This document shows, in pieces, positions 42,255 to 51,093 of a stretch of DNA of 64,000 bases. Source of the stretch: Streptomyces cylindrosporus (GTDB lineage Bacteria; Actinomycetota; Actinomycetes; Streptomycetales; Streptomycetaceae); the NCBI RefSeq assembly GCF_022698165.1, contig NZ_JALDAY010000005.1:62001-126000 (forward strand), read 5' to 3'. Positions within the stretch are counted from its first letter, which is position 1. Each line of letters opens with the position of its first letter. A model generated the notes under the pieces. The model had not been told where the DNA came from. It was given only the letters and a program-made list of their open reading frames with translations, and searched no databases. A program made the position numbers and the translations under genes.

Positions 42255-43946
42255 CTAGGGCAGGGCGTGCACGTGCGGCCCCACCGCGTTGGACCAGGCG
42301 CTTCCCGCCGCCGCGTCCCAGTTCGTCGACCAGGTCATCGCGCCGCGCAGGTCGGGATAGGTCTTCGACGGCTTGAAGGAACCGCAGTTGGTGCCCTTGG
42401 CCAGGCAGTCCAGGGCGTTGTTGACGACCGTCGGCGAGACGTAACCGCTGCCCGCGCCGCTCGTCGAGGCGGGCAGGCCGAGGCCCACCTGGGACGGGGA
42501 GAGGCCGCCCTCCAGCTGGATGCAGGCGAGGGCCGTCAGGAAGTCGACCGAGCCCTGCGAGTACACCTTGCCGTCGCAGCCCAGCATCGAACCGCTGTTG
42601 TAGTACTGCATGTTGACGACCGTGAGGATGTCCTTGATGTTCAGGGCCGTCTGGAAGTAGGCGTTGGACGTCGACTGCATGTCGATCGTCTGCGGGGCCA
42701 TCGTGATGACGAGGGACGAGCCCGCCTTCGAGGACAGCGAGCGCAGGGCCTGCGACATGTAGGTCGCGTTGATGCCGTTCTCCAGGTCGATGTCGACGCC
42801 GTCGAAGCCGTACGTCTGCATCAGGGAGTAGACGGAGTTGGCGAAGTTCGTCGCCGAGGCCGAGTCGGTCACCGAGATCGTGCCGTTCTGGCCGCCCACC
42901 GAGACGATGACCTTCTTGCCGGCCGCCTGCTTCGCCTTGATGTCCGCCTTGAACTGGTCGACCGTGTAGCCGCCGAGACCGGCCGAGTCCAGGTTGAAGG
43001 TCACCGCGCCCGGCGTCGTCGTCGCGTCCGCGAAGGCCACGGCGATGATGTCGTACTGGGAGGAGACGTCCGAGATCTTCTGGACCGTGGCCCCGTTGTT
43101 GAAGTTCTGCCAGTAGCCGGTCACCGCGTGCTTCGGCACCGAACCCCCGCCGCCGGAGCTGCCGGAGGTCGTCGTCCCCGTCACCGCCGTCGACTTCGCC
43201 GACTCGCCGGCCGAGTTGGTCGCCGTGACCTGGAAGGAGTACGAGGTGGAGGCGGCGAGGCCGGTCAGGGTCGCCGAAGTGCCGGTCACCGCCGTGATCT
43301 TCGTACCGTCGCGGTAGACGTTGTAGCCGGTCGCGCCGGAGACCGCGCTCCAGGCCAGCGACACCGACGAGGACGTCGTACCGGAGACGGCGAGGCCGCT
43401 CGGTGTCGCCGGGACCGTCGGCAGCGGGTCGGTGCCGCCGCCTCCGTCGGGGCCGTACACCGAGATGTCGTCGGCGTAGTAGGCGGCCTGGCCGTACCAG
43501 CCGTGCGTGTAGACCGTCACCGAGGTCGTCGCGGACCCCGTGGTGAAGCTCGTCGTCAGCTGCTTCCAGGAGGTGGAGTCGGGTGTCCACGTCGACACGT
43601 CCGTGGTGCCCGTGCCGGTGACGCCCAGGAACGCGTAGCCGCCCTGCACCCACGCGCTCAGCGAGTACGTCGAGCTGGGCTTCACGGCCACGGTCTGGCT
43701 GCACTGCGCGCTGTCCTGCCCGGCCGGGGTGGCCTTCAGCGCGGCCGAGCCGCCGTGCACGGGGGAGGAGACCGTCGTACCGCTGCTCGCGGAACAGGTC
43801 CAGTTGCTCAGGCCGGACTCGAAACCGGCGTTCTTGGCGTTGTTGACGTCCGCTGCGGACGCCTGGCCCGCACCCAGGAAGGACAGGGCGAGGGCGGCGG
43901 TGACGGCTCCTGACCAGAGCCGGGCTGATCGTCTCTGAGGGGACAT
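42255..43946 (-). CDS. secreted GH18 chitinase with carbohydrate-binding and FnIII domains
   Basis: 563 aa. Signal peptide to about residue 32 (ASAAD), CBM-like beta-sandwich about 33-160 (NAGFESGLSNWTCSAS), fibronectin III about 178-262 (PSGLAVSGTTSSSVSLAWS), then a GH18 barrel about 273-560. The catalytic DxxDxDxE is YGFDGVDIDLENG, and SVGGQNG gives the other conserved strand. Domain order matches Streptomyces family 18 chitinases such as ChiA/ChiC. It cleaves chitin outside the cell. Two DasR-type operators upstream imply induction by N-acetylglucosamine. Confidence 0.93.
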   Translation of the reverse strand: MSPQRRSARLWSGAVTAALALSFLGAGQASAADVNNAKNAGFESGLSNWTCSASSGTTVSSPVHGGSAALKATPAGQDSAQCSQTVAVKPSSTYSLSAWVQGGYAFLGVTGTGTTDVSTWTPDSTSWKQLTTSFTTGSATTSVTVYTHGWYGQAAYYADDISVYGPDGGGGTDPLPTVPATPSGLAVSGTTSSSVSLAWSAVSGATGYNVYRDGTKITAVTGTSATLTGLAASTSYSFQVTATNSAGESAKSTAVTGTTTSGSSGGGGSVPKHAVTGYWQNFNNGATVQKISDVSSQYDIIAVAFADATTTPGAVTFNLDSAGLGGYTVDQFKADIKAKQAAGKKVIVSVGGQNGTISVTDSASATNFANSVYSLMQTYGFDGVDIDLENGINATYMSQALRSLSSKAGSSLVITMAPQTIDMQSTSNAYFQTALNIKDILTVVNMQYYNSGSMLGCDGKVYSQGSVDFLTALACIQLEGGLSPSQVGLGLPASTSGAGSGYVSPTVVNNALDCLAKGTNCGSFKPSKTYPDLRGAMTWSTNWDAAAGSAWSNAVGPHVHALP

Positions 43947-43954
43947 GACAATAA

Positions 43955-43997
43955 GTTGGTCCAGACCAATTCTCCTGTCAAGAGGTCCAGACCAAAT
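43955..43997. promoter_or_regulatory. two DasR-type (dre) sites in the chitinase promoter
   Basis: TTGGTCCAGACCAA (43956-43969) and AGGTCCAGACCAAAT (43983-43997) share GGTCCAGACCAA, 26 bases apart. They match the direct repeats and DasR consensus (near TGGTCTAGACCA) known in Streptomyces chitinase promoters. They lie 9-51 bases upstream of the chitinase start. Confidence 0.85.
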
Positions 43998-44190
43998 TGG
44001 GGATCGGTAAGATGCTCAACCTGCCCCGATTTGGCGTGTCTTGTGAGTCGACAGTTCCCCATCAGCTACAGAAACGCTGTTCTCCGGTCATAGAGGCGTG
44101 GTTACAGTGCTCAGGTAGTCACGGAGTGAAGTCATCTCGGTGTACCGGAGTGACCCCGGTGGATCGACGGCGTAACACGGGGAGCCGCGC

Positions 44191-45054
44191 GTGCCAACTG
44201 CCATTGCCGTGACCAGTGCCGACATGGCGCTGCCGCCGCTGGACGAGCGGACCCTGCCCGCCGTCGTGCTGCGCGACCTCGACCGGCAGCCGCTCGACCA
44301 GGCGCTGTCCGCCGTCCAGACCCTCATCGACCAGTACGGCCATCTCGTCGTCGTGTGCTCGCAGGCCGCGCCGCCCGGGGTGGAGTGGCGGCTGCACACC
44401 ATCCGCTCCCTGCTGGAGAGCGACCGTATCGCCCTGTTCCGTCCCGATCTGCCCCCGCTCGGACTCGCCGTCCTGGCCCGCCAGTTGAGGCAGCTCGCCT
44501 CCTGCGACCTCAGCCCCGGTGTCCTCGCCTCCGCGGGCCGGCTGCTCACCCACTACATCCACGCGGGCGCCCTGCTCGGCTCGGTCGCCCGGCTCGACCG
44601 CATCCCCGTCGGTCTCCGGTCGCACGCCAAGTCCTGGGTCCCGGGCAGCCAGTTCGCGGTGCTCGCGCACCCCGAGCCGCAGCTGGTGAAGCTCGGCCCG
44701 GGAGCGTCCCTGGCCGGACCGGAGTTCGGCACCTGGATGCTGGTCGCCAAGGGGCAGCTCCAGTCGGACTGGGTGACCGCCACGCTCGCCAAGCAGTGGA
44801 GCGCGCAGGGCCTCAGGGAGATCGCGCCGCCCGCCGAGTCCGCCGCCTGGTGGGGCACGAACAAGCTGGTCGAGTTCGCGGCCTTCCTGCCCGACCTCTC
44901 CGTCCTCTACCAGCTGGTGACCTCGGTCCGGCAGAGCAGCTGCCACTGGTGCGGCATCGACGTCATCGGCGACCGCTGCGTCTTCTGCTCCGCCACCGCA
45001 CCCCTGGCCAACCCCCCGGTCAACAACGAACTCCCCGCCGGGAGAGGCTCCTGA
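44191..45054 (+). CDS. Tad-locus protein with C-terminal zinc ribbon, function unknown
   Basis: 287 aa from a GTG with GGGGAG upstream. It is mostly globular alpha/beta with no signal or membrane helix. The C-terminus has a four-cysteine ribbon: SCHWCGID, then RCVFCSATAPL. It begins the Tad pilus gene run, 72 bases before the CpaB gene, so it is probably a cytoplasmic accessory or regulator of pilus assembly specific to actinobacteria. I know no named family. Confidence 0.65.
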   Translation: MPTAIAVTSADMALPPLDERTLPAVVLRDLDRQPLDQALSAVQTLIDQYGHLVVVCSQAAPPGVEWRLHTIRSLLESDRIALFRPDLPPLGLAVLARQLRQLASCDLSPGVLASAGRLLTHYIHAGALLGSVARLDRIPVGLRSHAKSWVPGSQFAVLAHPEPQLVKLGPGASLAGPEFGTWMLVAKGQLQSDWVTATLAKQWSAQGLREIAPPAESAAWWGTNKLVEFAAFLPDLSVLYQLVTSVRQSSCHWCGIDVIGDRCVFCSATAPLANPPVNNELPAGRGS

Positions 45055-45126
45055 CCGCTCGCAGACGTACCCGCACGAAACCCCCCATCCGCTCGACCCA
45101 TATCCCCCAATGAGGTTGTACGGTTC

Positions 45127-45834
45127 ATGAACTCCCGTCAGCGCCGCGGCGTGCTCCTGCTGATCGTGTCGGTGATCTGCGCCATCGGCGCCTTCGCCGG
45201 CGTCCTGTCCGTCATCAGCGACGTGAAGTCCAAGGTCGGACCGGAGGTGACGGCGTACGAGATCAAGAGCGACATCCAGCCGTACACCAGCCTCAACTCG
45301 TCCCAGTTCGAGAAGACGAGGATGCCGAAGCGCTGGCTGTCGGCCACCGCGGTCACCGACCTGAACGCGATCCGCGACAAGGTCGCCGTGACGACCCTCA
45401 AGAAGGGCTCCCTGCTGCAGAGCGACATGATCGCCGATCAGCCCGCTCTGCAGCCCGGGCAGCAGGAGGTCGCCATCATGATCGATGCGGCGACCGGCGT
45501 CGCCGGCAAGATATCGCCGGACTCGCGGGTCAACGTCTACGCCACCTTCGAGGGACAGAAGGAGGGTGATCCCGACCTGTCCAAGATCATCGTAACGAAC
45601 GCCCGGGTCCTGGACGTCGGCGACCTCAAGTCCCTCCAGCCCGACTCCGGTGACCGCACCTCCCAGGCCACCGAGGTCGTCCCCATCACCTTCGCGCTCT
45701 CCGCGCTCGACGCCCAGCGCCTCACCTACGCCGAGTCCTTCGCCAAGCGGGTCCGGCTCGCACTGGTTGCGCCGGGCGAGACCGGCAGCATCCCCGAGCA
45801 GGACCGCACGTACGAACTCTCCAAGGACAAGTGA
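45127..45834 (+). CDS. cpaB: Flp pilus assembly protein CpaB/RcpC (SAF domain)
   Basis: 235 aa. One N-terminal membrane helix (GVLLLIVSVICAIGAFAGVL) is followed by an SAF-like beta-clip (KKGSLLQSDMIADQPA) and an RcpC domain (EVAIMIDAATGVAGKISPDS, RVNVYATFEGQ). In Gram-negative Tad systems CpaB helps the outer-membrane secretin; in a Gram-positive it may line the wall channel. It lies 9 bases before the TadZ gene. Confidence 0.85.
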   Translation: MNSRQRRGVLLLIVSVICAIGAFAGVLSVISDVKSKVGPEVTAYEIKSDIQPYTSLNSSQFEKTRMPKRWLSATAVTDLNAIRDKVAVTTLKKGSLLQSDMIADQPALQPGQQEVAIMIDAATGVAGKISPDSRVNVYATFEGQKEGDPDLSKIIVTNARVLDVGDLKSLQPDSGDRTSQATEVVPITFALSALDAQRLTYAESFAKRVRLALVAPGETGSIPEQDRTYELSKDK

Positions 45835-45843
45835 GAGGCCGCC

Positions 45844-47106
45844 ATGCCCACGAGGATCCTCCCGGCAGTCGGCGACGCGGACGCCGTACGGTCCATCACG
45901 ACCCTGCTCAGCCAGCTCCCGGACGCCGAGCCGGTGACGCCGGTCGTGGACTCCACCCAGCTCGTGGACACCCTCGCGCGCCTGGCCGCCGAGTCGGTCG
46001 ACGAACTGCCCGAGGTCGTCGTCGTCCACGAACGCATCGGCCCGGTCCCGGCCCTGGAGCTGATCCGCGAAGTCGCCCTGCGGTTCCCGGCCGTCGGCGT
46101 CATCCTCGTCACCTCCGACGCGAGCCCCGGCCTCTTCCAGGCGGCCATGGACTACGGCGCCCGCGGCCTGGTCGCCCTGCCGTTGAGTTACGAGGAGCTC
46201 GCGAGCCGCGTCCAGGCGGTCGCCCAGTGGTCGGTGGGCGTACGGCGGCACCTCGGCGCCGCCGCGGGCCTCGACGTGTTCACCGGCGTCGGCGGCACGG
46301 TCGTCACGGTGAGCGGCGCGAAGGGCGGGGTCGGCGCGACCCTCACCGCGATCCAACTGGCCCTCGCCGCGCAGGCCTCGGGCCGCAGCGCCGCCCTGGT
46401 CGACATGGACCTGCAGACCGGCGACGTGGCCTCCTACCTGGACGTCCAGTTCCGCCGCTCGGTCGTCGACCTGGCCGCCATCACGGACATCTCCCCACGC
46501 GTGCTCGCCGACGCGGTCTACCGGCACGACACCGGGGTCGCGCTGCTGCTCGCGCCGGGGGAGGGCGAGCGCGGCGAGGAGGTCACCGACCGGGCCGCCC
46601 GGCAGATCGTCAGCGCCCTGCGCTCCCGCTACGAGGTCGTGGTCGTCGACTGCGGGGCCCAGCTGAGCGGCGCGGGCGCGGCGGCCGTCGAGATGGCGGA
46701 CCTGGCCCTGCTGGTCACCACCCCGGACGTGCTCGCCGTACGCGGCGCCAAACGGACCGTACGCATGTGGGACCGGCTCCAGATCCGCAAGGCGGAGGAG
46801 ACCACGGTGGTCGTCAACCGTTTCTCCCGCGGCTCCGAGATCCAGCCCCCGCTGATTCAGAGGATCACCGGCACGGCGGTGGCCGCGACCGCGATCCCGG
46901 CGAATTTCAAGGAGTTGCAGGGCGCGGTCGACGCGGGCCGCATCCACGAACTGGACAACAAGGGCACGGTGAAGCAGGCCCTGTGGGGGCTGGCGGGGGA
47001 GCTGGGCCTGGTCAAGACGCCCGAGGGAGCGGTCCAGCGCGGCGGGCGGCTCCGCGGCGACCGCGGCGCGGTGAGCTTCCGGCGCCGACGGGAGCTGGGG
47101 CCGTGA
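45844..47106 (+). CDS. tadZ: TadZ/CpaE-family ATPase
   Basis: 420 aa. A receiver-like N-terminal domain (residues 1-130, atypical phospho-acceptor region) precedes a MinD/ParA ATPase with deviant Walker A VSGAKGGVGATLTA, switch ALVDMDLQTGDV and Walker B VVVVDCGAQL. TadZ localises the pilus machine at the membrane or pole. It overlaps the following TadE gene by 4 bases. Confidence 0.87.
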   Translation: MPTRILPAVGDADAVRSITTLLSQLPDAEPVTPVVDSTQLVDTLARLAAESVDELPEVVVVHERIGPVPALELIREVALRFPAVGVILVTSDASPGLFQAAMDYGARGLVALPLSYEELASRVQAVAQWSVGVRRHLGAAAGLDVFTGVGGTVVTVSGAKGGVGATLTAIQLALAAQASGRSAALVDMDLQTGDVASYLDVQFRRSVVDLAAITDISPRVLADAVYRHDTGVALLLAPGEGERGEEVTDRAARQIVSALRSRYEVVVVDCGAQLSGAGAAAVEMADLALLVTTPDVLAVRGAKRTVRMWDRLQIRKAEETTVVVNRFSRGSEIQPPLIQRITGTAVAATAIPANFKELQGAVDAGRIHELDNKGTVKQALWGLAGELGLVKTPEGAVQRGGRLRGDRGAVSFRRRRELGP

Positions 47107-47489
47107 GGGCGCCGGGGGCGATACGGCGCCGCGACGCCGGCCAGGTCACCATCGAGTTCCTCGGCATGACCCCGCTGATCATCGTCACGCTGGTGCTGCT
47201 GTGGCAGTGCGTGCTGGCGGGATACACGTACACGCTCGCGGGGAATGCTGCCGACGAGGCGGTACGGGCCGGCACGGCGGCCGAGCCGGGGGAGCGCGAG
47301 GCCGCCTGCGAACAGGCCGCGCTGAAGGAGCTGTCGGCCGCGTGGAGGGACGATGCCACCGTGACCTGTGGGGGGAGCGGCTATGTCACCGCCGACGTGC
47401 ACCTCAAGGTGCCCGTCCTCTTCCCCGGCGCCATCGGCTTCCCGTTCACGGTCGACGGCCACGCCGGCGCCGTAGAGGAGGCGAAGTGA
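47103..47489 (+). CDS. tadE: TadE-like pseudopilin 1
   Basis: 128 aa from the GTG overlapping the TadZ stop. A short basic leader ends in a prepilin-type site and helix (GQVTIEFLGMTPLIIVTLVL), followed by an outer domain with Cys pairs (EAACEQAAL, ATVTCGGSG) likely forming a disulphide. TadE proteins are minor pilins processed by a prepilin peptidase; none is encoded in this window. Confidence 0.83.
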   Translation: MRAPGAIRRRDAGQVTIEFLGMTPLIIVTLVLLWQCVLAGYTYTLAGNAADEAVRAGTAAEPGEREAACEQAALKELSAAWRDDATVTCGGSGYVTADVHLKVPVLFPGAIGFPFTVDGHAGAVEEAK

Positions 47490-47490
47490 G

Positions 47491-47865
47491 ATGTCGTACG
47501 ACGTCGAAGAGCGCCCCGGAAGGCCGGGCGGCCGTGGGCGCCGGGACCGTGGCCAGGTCGCCATCGAGTATCTCGGGTTCATCCCGGTGCTGCTCCTGGT
47601 CGCGCTGGCCGGCGTGCAGTTGGGACTGATCGCCTACGCCGCCCAGCAGGCCGGCACGGCGGCGCGGGCCGGGGCGCGCAGCGCGTCCCTGGAGCGGGAC
47701 TACACGGCGGACTGCGCCAACGCGGTCAGCCTCGACGCGACCTGCGACCGGGCGGACCTGGGCACCGAGGTGCAGGTCACCTCGCACGTCCACATCCCCG
47801 TCCTGTTCCCCGGACTCGGCGACTACCAGGCCAGCAAGACCGCGGTCATGCCGCTCGACCACTGA
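47491..47865 (+). CDS. TadE-like pseudopilin 2
   Basis: 124 aa, one base after the previous stop. Same design: basic leader, RGQVAIEYLGFIPVLLLVAL site and helix, then an outer domain with two Cys (DCANAVSLDATCD). It is similar in layout to the preceding pilin, suggesting an old tandem duplication. Confidence 0.83.
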   Translation: MSYDVEERPGRPGGRGRRDRGQVAIEYLGFIPVLLLVALAGVQLGLIAYAAQQAGTAARAGARSASLERDYTADCANAVSLDATCDRADLGTEVQVTSHVHIPVLFPGLGDYQASKTAVMPLDH

Positions 47866-47882
47866 GCACAGCGAGGAGCACC

Positions 47883-49220
47883 ATGAGCCTGCGGGCACGC
47901 ATCAACTCCCCGGAGGAGAACGGCCACCGGGGCGAGGACGGCCACCTGGTCGCCTCCTACCGGGCCAAGCTCCTGGAGGAGATCGACCTCGCGGAGATGT
48001 CCTCGCTGGCCGCGGCCGAGCGCCGGGCGCGTCTGGAGCGCGTCCTCGGCCACATCATCAGCCGCGAGGGCCCGGTCCTGTCGACCGTCGAACGCTCCCA
48101 GCTCATACGCCGGGTGGTCGACGAGGCGCTCGGCCTCGGCATCCTCGAACCCCTCCTCGAAGACGCGTCGATCACCGAGATCATGGTCAACGGCCCCGAC
48201 GCGATCTTCGTCGAGCGCGGCGGCCGCGTCGAACAGCTGCCCCTCCGCTTCGCCTCCCACGACCAGTTGATGCAGACCATCGAACGCATCGTCTCCACGG
48301 TCAACCGCCGCGTGGACGAGTCGAATCCGATGGTCGACGCCCGCCTCCCGTCCGGCGAGCGCGTCAACGTCATCATCCCGCCGCTGTCCCTGACCGGCGC
48401 GACCCTCACCATCCGCCGCTTCCCGCGCTCCTTCACGCTGCGGGAGATGATCGGCCTCGGCTCGCTCGACGAGCCGATCCTGTACCTGCTCGCGGGGCTC
48501 GTGCAGGCCCGCTTCAACGTGATCGTGTCCGGCGCGACCGGCACCGGGAAGACGACACTCCTCAACGCCCTCTCCGGCCTCATCCCGGACGGCGAGCGGA
48601 TCATCACCATCGAGGACTCCGCCGAACTCCAGCTCCAGCAGTCCCACGTCGTCCGCCTGGAGGCCCGCCCGCCGAACGTCGAGGGCCAGGGCCGCATCAC
48701 CATCCGCGACCTGGTCCGCAACTCGCTGCGGATGCGCCCCGACCGCATCGTCGTCGGTGAGGTCCGCGGCGGCGAGTCCCTCGACATGCTCCAGGCCATG
48801 TCCACCGGCCACGACGGCTCCCTCGCCACCGTGCACGCCAACAGCGCCGAGGACGCCCTGATGCGCCTGCAGACCCTCGCCTCGATGTCCGACGTCGAGG
48901 TCCCCTTCGTGGCCCTGCACGACCAGATCAACAGCGCCGTCGACGTCATCATCCAGCTCACCCGGTTCGCCGACGGCATGCGCCGCGTCACCGAGATCGC
49001 CCTCCTCGACAGCCACGGCGGAGAGCCCTACCGCCTCGCGACCGTCGCCCGCTTCAACGCCCAGCCGATGACCCCCGACGGCCGCATCCACGGCGCCTTC
49101 CAGCACTTCCCGCTCACCCGCCGCACCGCCGACCGCCTCTTCATGGCCAACCAGCCCGTCCCACAGGCCTTCGGCGTCGCCCAGACCACCCACCAGCTCG
49201 CCCTCCGAGAAGCCAGGTAG
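47883..49220 (+). CDS. tadA: TadA/CpaF secretion ATPase
   Basis: 445 aa hexameric traffic ATPase that powers Flp pilus assembly at the inner face of the membrane. Walker A is SGATGTGKTTLLNAL, the Asp box is RIITIEDSAELQ, the Walker B region is RPDRIVVGEVRGGESLDML, and the His box is STGHDGSLATVHAN. Length fits the CpaF group. It is followed 5 bases later by tadB. Confidence 0.94.
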   Translation: MSLRARINSPEENGHRGEDGHLVASYRAKLLEEIDLAEMSSLAAAERRARLERVLGHIISREGPVLSTVERSQLIRRVVDEALGLGILEPLLEDASITEIMVNGPDAIFVERGGRVEQLPLRFASHDQLMQTIERIVSTVNRRVDESNPMVDARLPSGERVNVIIPPLSLTGATLTIRRFPRSFTLREMIGLGSLDEPILYLLAGLVQARFNVIVSGATGTGKTTLLNALSGLIPDGERIITIEDSAELQLQQSHVVRLEARPPNVEGQGRITIRDLVRNSLRMRPDRIVVGEVRGGESLDMLQAMSTGHDGSLATVHANSAEDALMRLQTLASMSDVEVPFVALHDQINSAVDVIIQLTRFADGMRRVTEIALLDSHGGEPYRLATVARFNAQPMTPDGRIHGAFQHFPLTRRTADRLFMANQPVPQAFGVAQTTHQLALREAR

Positions 49221-49225
49221 TCCCC

Positions 49226-50170
49226 ATGGAGCTGCACACCCTCGTCCAACTCACCACCGGCATAACGCTGCTGACCTGCGTCCTCGCCGTCGCCGGCCTG
49301 CACGCCTACGCCGCGGGCCGGGCCGAGCGGGCGGCACTCATCGAGCGGCTCTCGCAGACCGGCCAGATCACCTCAGGCGGCCGCACCCGCCGCTTCCGCA
49401 AGCTGGACCGGCGGCTGCGCCGCACCAAGGCCGGCAAGAAGCTGGAGCTGAAGCTCGCGGCGACCGGACTCGACGTCACCCCGGGCGAGTTCTTCGTCTA
49501 CATGCTCGCCGCCGTCGCCGCCCTCTGGCTCGTCGGCCAGGCCTCCCTCGCCCCCTTCTTCGGCCCGATCGCCGGACTGCTGGGCGTCTGGGCGGCGCTT
49601 CAGTTCCTCAACTGGCAGCGCCAGAAGCGCATCGAGAAGTTCATCAACCAACTCCCCGAACTCGCGCGCATCCTGGCCAACGCCACCCAGGCCGGACTCG
49701 CCCTGCGCACCGCGATCGGCATGGCGGCCGAGGAGATGGAGGCGCCGGCCGGCGAGGAACTGGAAAAGGTCGCCAACCAACTCTCGATCGGCCAGTCCAT
49801 GGACGACGCGCTGGGCGACCTCGCCGACCGGCTGCCCTCGCGCGAACTGGTCGTCCTGGTCACCACGCTGGTCCTCTCCAACCGGGCCGGCGGCCAGGTC
49901 GTCGGCGCGCTGCGCAACCTCACCGAGACGCTGGAGGAGCGCAAGGAGACCCGGCGCGAGATCCGCACCCAGCTGGCCCAGGTCAACATGACGGCGTACG
50001 CCGTGCCGGTCATGGGCGTGGGCGCCCTGTTCCTGATGGACGGCGTCAAGGAAGGAGCCCTGGACCGGATGACCGGCTCCCCGATCGGCCAGGCCTGCGT
50101 GCTCATCGCCTTCGGGCTCTACGCGGTCGGCTTCTTCCTCATCCGCCGCATGTCCCGCATCGACGTCTGA
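49226..50170 (+). CDS. tadB: TadB-type inner-membrane platform protein
   Basis: 314 aa of the T2SF/GspF family. Membrane helices lie at about 7-27, 90-130 and 255-310; the central cytoplasmic T2SF domain is typical (FINQLPELARILANATQAGL, GEELEKVANQLSIGQSMD). It forms, with TadC, the platform on which the ATPase works. Confidence 0.9.
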   Translation: MELHTLVQLTTGITLLTCVLAVAGLHAYAAGRAERAALIERLSQTGQITSGGRTRRFRKLDRRLRRTKAGKKLELKLAATGLDVTPGEFFVYMLAAVAALWLVGQASLAPFFGPIAGLLGVWAALQFLNWQRQKRIEKFINQLPELARILANATQAGLALRTAIGMAAEEMEAPAGEELEKVANQLSIGQSMDDALGDLADRLPSRELVVLVTTLVLSNRAGGQVVGALRNLTETLEERKETRREIRTQLAQVNMTAYAVPVMGVGALFLMDGVKEGALDRMTGSPIGQACVLIAFGLYAVGFFLIRRMSRIDV

Positions 50171-50187
50171 GGAAGGTGATATGTGAC

Positions 50188-51075
50188 ATGGCACTGCTCC
50201 TCGCCCTCGCCATGGGCCTCAGCGTCTGGGGCATCTTCGCCGGCATCCGCATGTACCGCGCGGACGCCAAACTCCCCGGTGACCTGGTCCTCGCCCTGGA
50301 GGTCGGCGCCACCCGCACCGGCGCCGTCGACTCCCTCATCGACCGCATGGGCATGCGCTACGCCCCCGCCGTGCTGCGCATCATGGGCCCCGGGCTGGTC
50401 GCCAAGTACCGCCGCAAGATCGACCTCGCGGGCAACCCCGGCGGCCTCACGATCGACCGCTACGCGGCCCGCCGAGCGGTCTACGGCTTCCTCGGCGCGG
50501 TCGGCTTCCTGGTCTTCCTGATGCGCGGCCAGTACCTGGTCGCCCTGCTCCTCCTCGCGTTCGGCGCGTTCTGGACGGAGGTCGGCATCTGGGCGGCGAT
50601 CCGCATCCGCAAGGACGTGATCGAGCGCACGCTCCCCGACTTCCTCGACGTACTCGCCGTCGTCGTCAGCGCGGGCCTCGGCTTCCGCCAGGCCCTGGAC
50701 CGCGTCGCCACCCGCTACGAGGGCCCCTGGGCCGACGAACTCCGCATCACCCTGCGCCAGATGGACCTCGGCATGAGCCGCCGACAGGCCTTCGCGGAGC
50801 TGCGCCGCCGCAACGACTCCGAACAGGTGGCCATGTTCGTCACCGCGCTCCAGCAGGGCGAGGAACTCGGCGCCCCCATCGTCGACACCCTCGTCTCCCT
50901 GGCCAAGGACATGCGCCGCACGGACGCCCAGAACGCCCGCCGCAAGGCCGCGCGCGCCGTACCCCGGGCCACCCTCATGATCACCACGTTCATGGTCCCG
51001 GCCACCCTGCTGCTGCTCGGCGCGGGACTGCTGCTCGGCTCGGGCACCGACTTCGGCACGATCACGGGCAAGTAG
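50188..51075 (+). CDS. tadC: TadC-type inner-membrane platform protein
   Basis: 295 aa from ATG 50188 (GGAAGG 11 bases upstream; a GTG at 50176 is in frame). T2SF domain with FLDVLAVVVSAGLGFRQALD, RQMDLGMSRRQAFAELRR and four helices. It is smaller than TadB and normally its partner. The histidine kinase gene begins 18 bases later, linking signalling to the pilus operon. Confidence 0.9.
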   Translation: MALLLALAMGLSVWGIFAGIRMYRADAKLPGDLVLALEVGATRTGAVDSLIDRMGMRYAPAVLRIMGPGLVAKYRRKIDLAGNPGGLTIDRYAARRAVYGFLGAVGFLVFLMRGQYLVALLLLAFGAFWTEVGIWAAIRIRKDVIERTLPDFLDVLAVVVSAGLGFRQALDRVATRYEGPWADELRITLRQMDLGMSRRQAFAELRRRNDSEQVAMFVTALQQGEELGAPIVDTLVSLAKDMRRTDAQNARRKAARAVPRATLMITTFMVPATLLLLGAGLLLGSGTDFGTITGK

Positions 51076-51093
51076 CCAGGGGAGGGCGACGAC

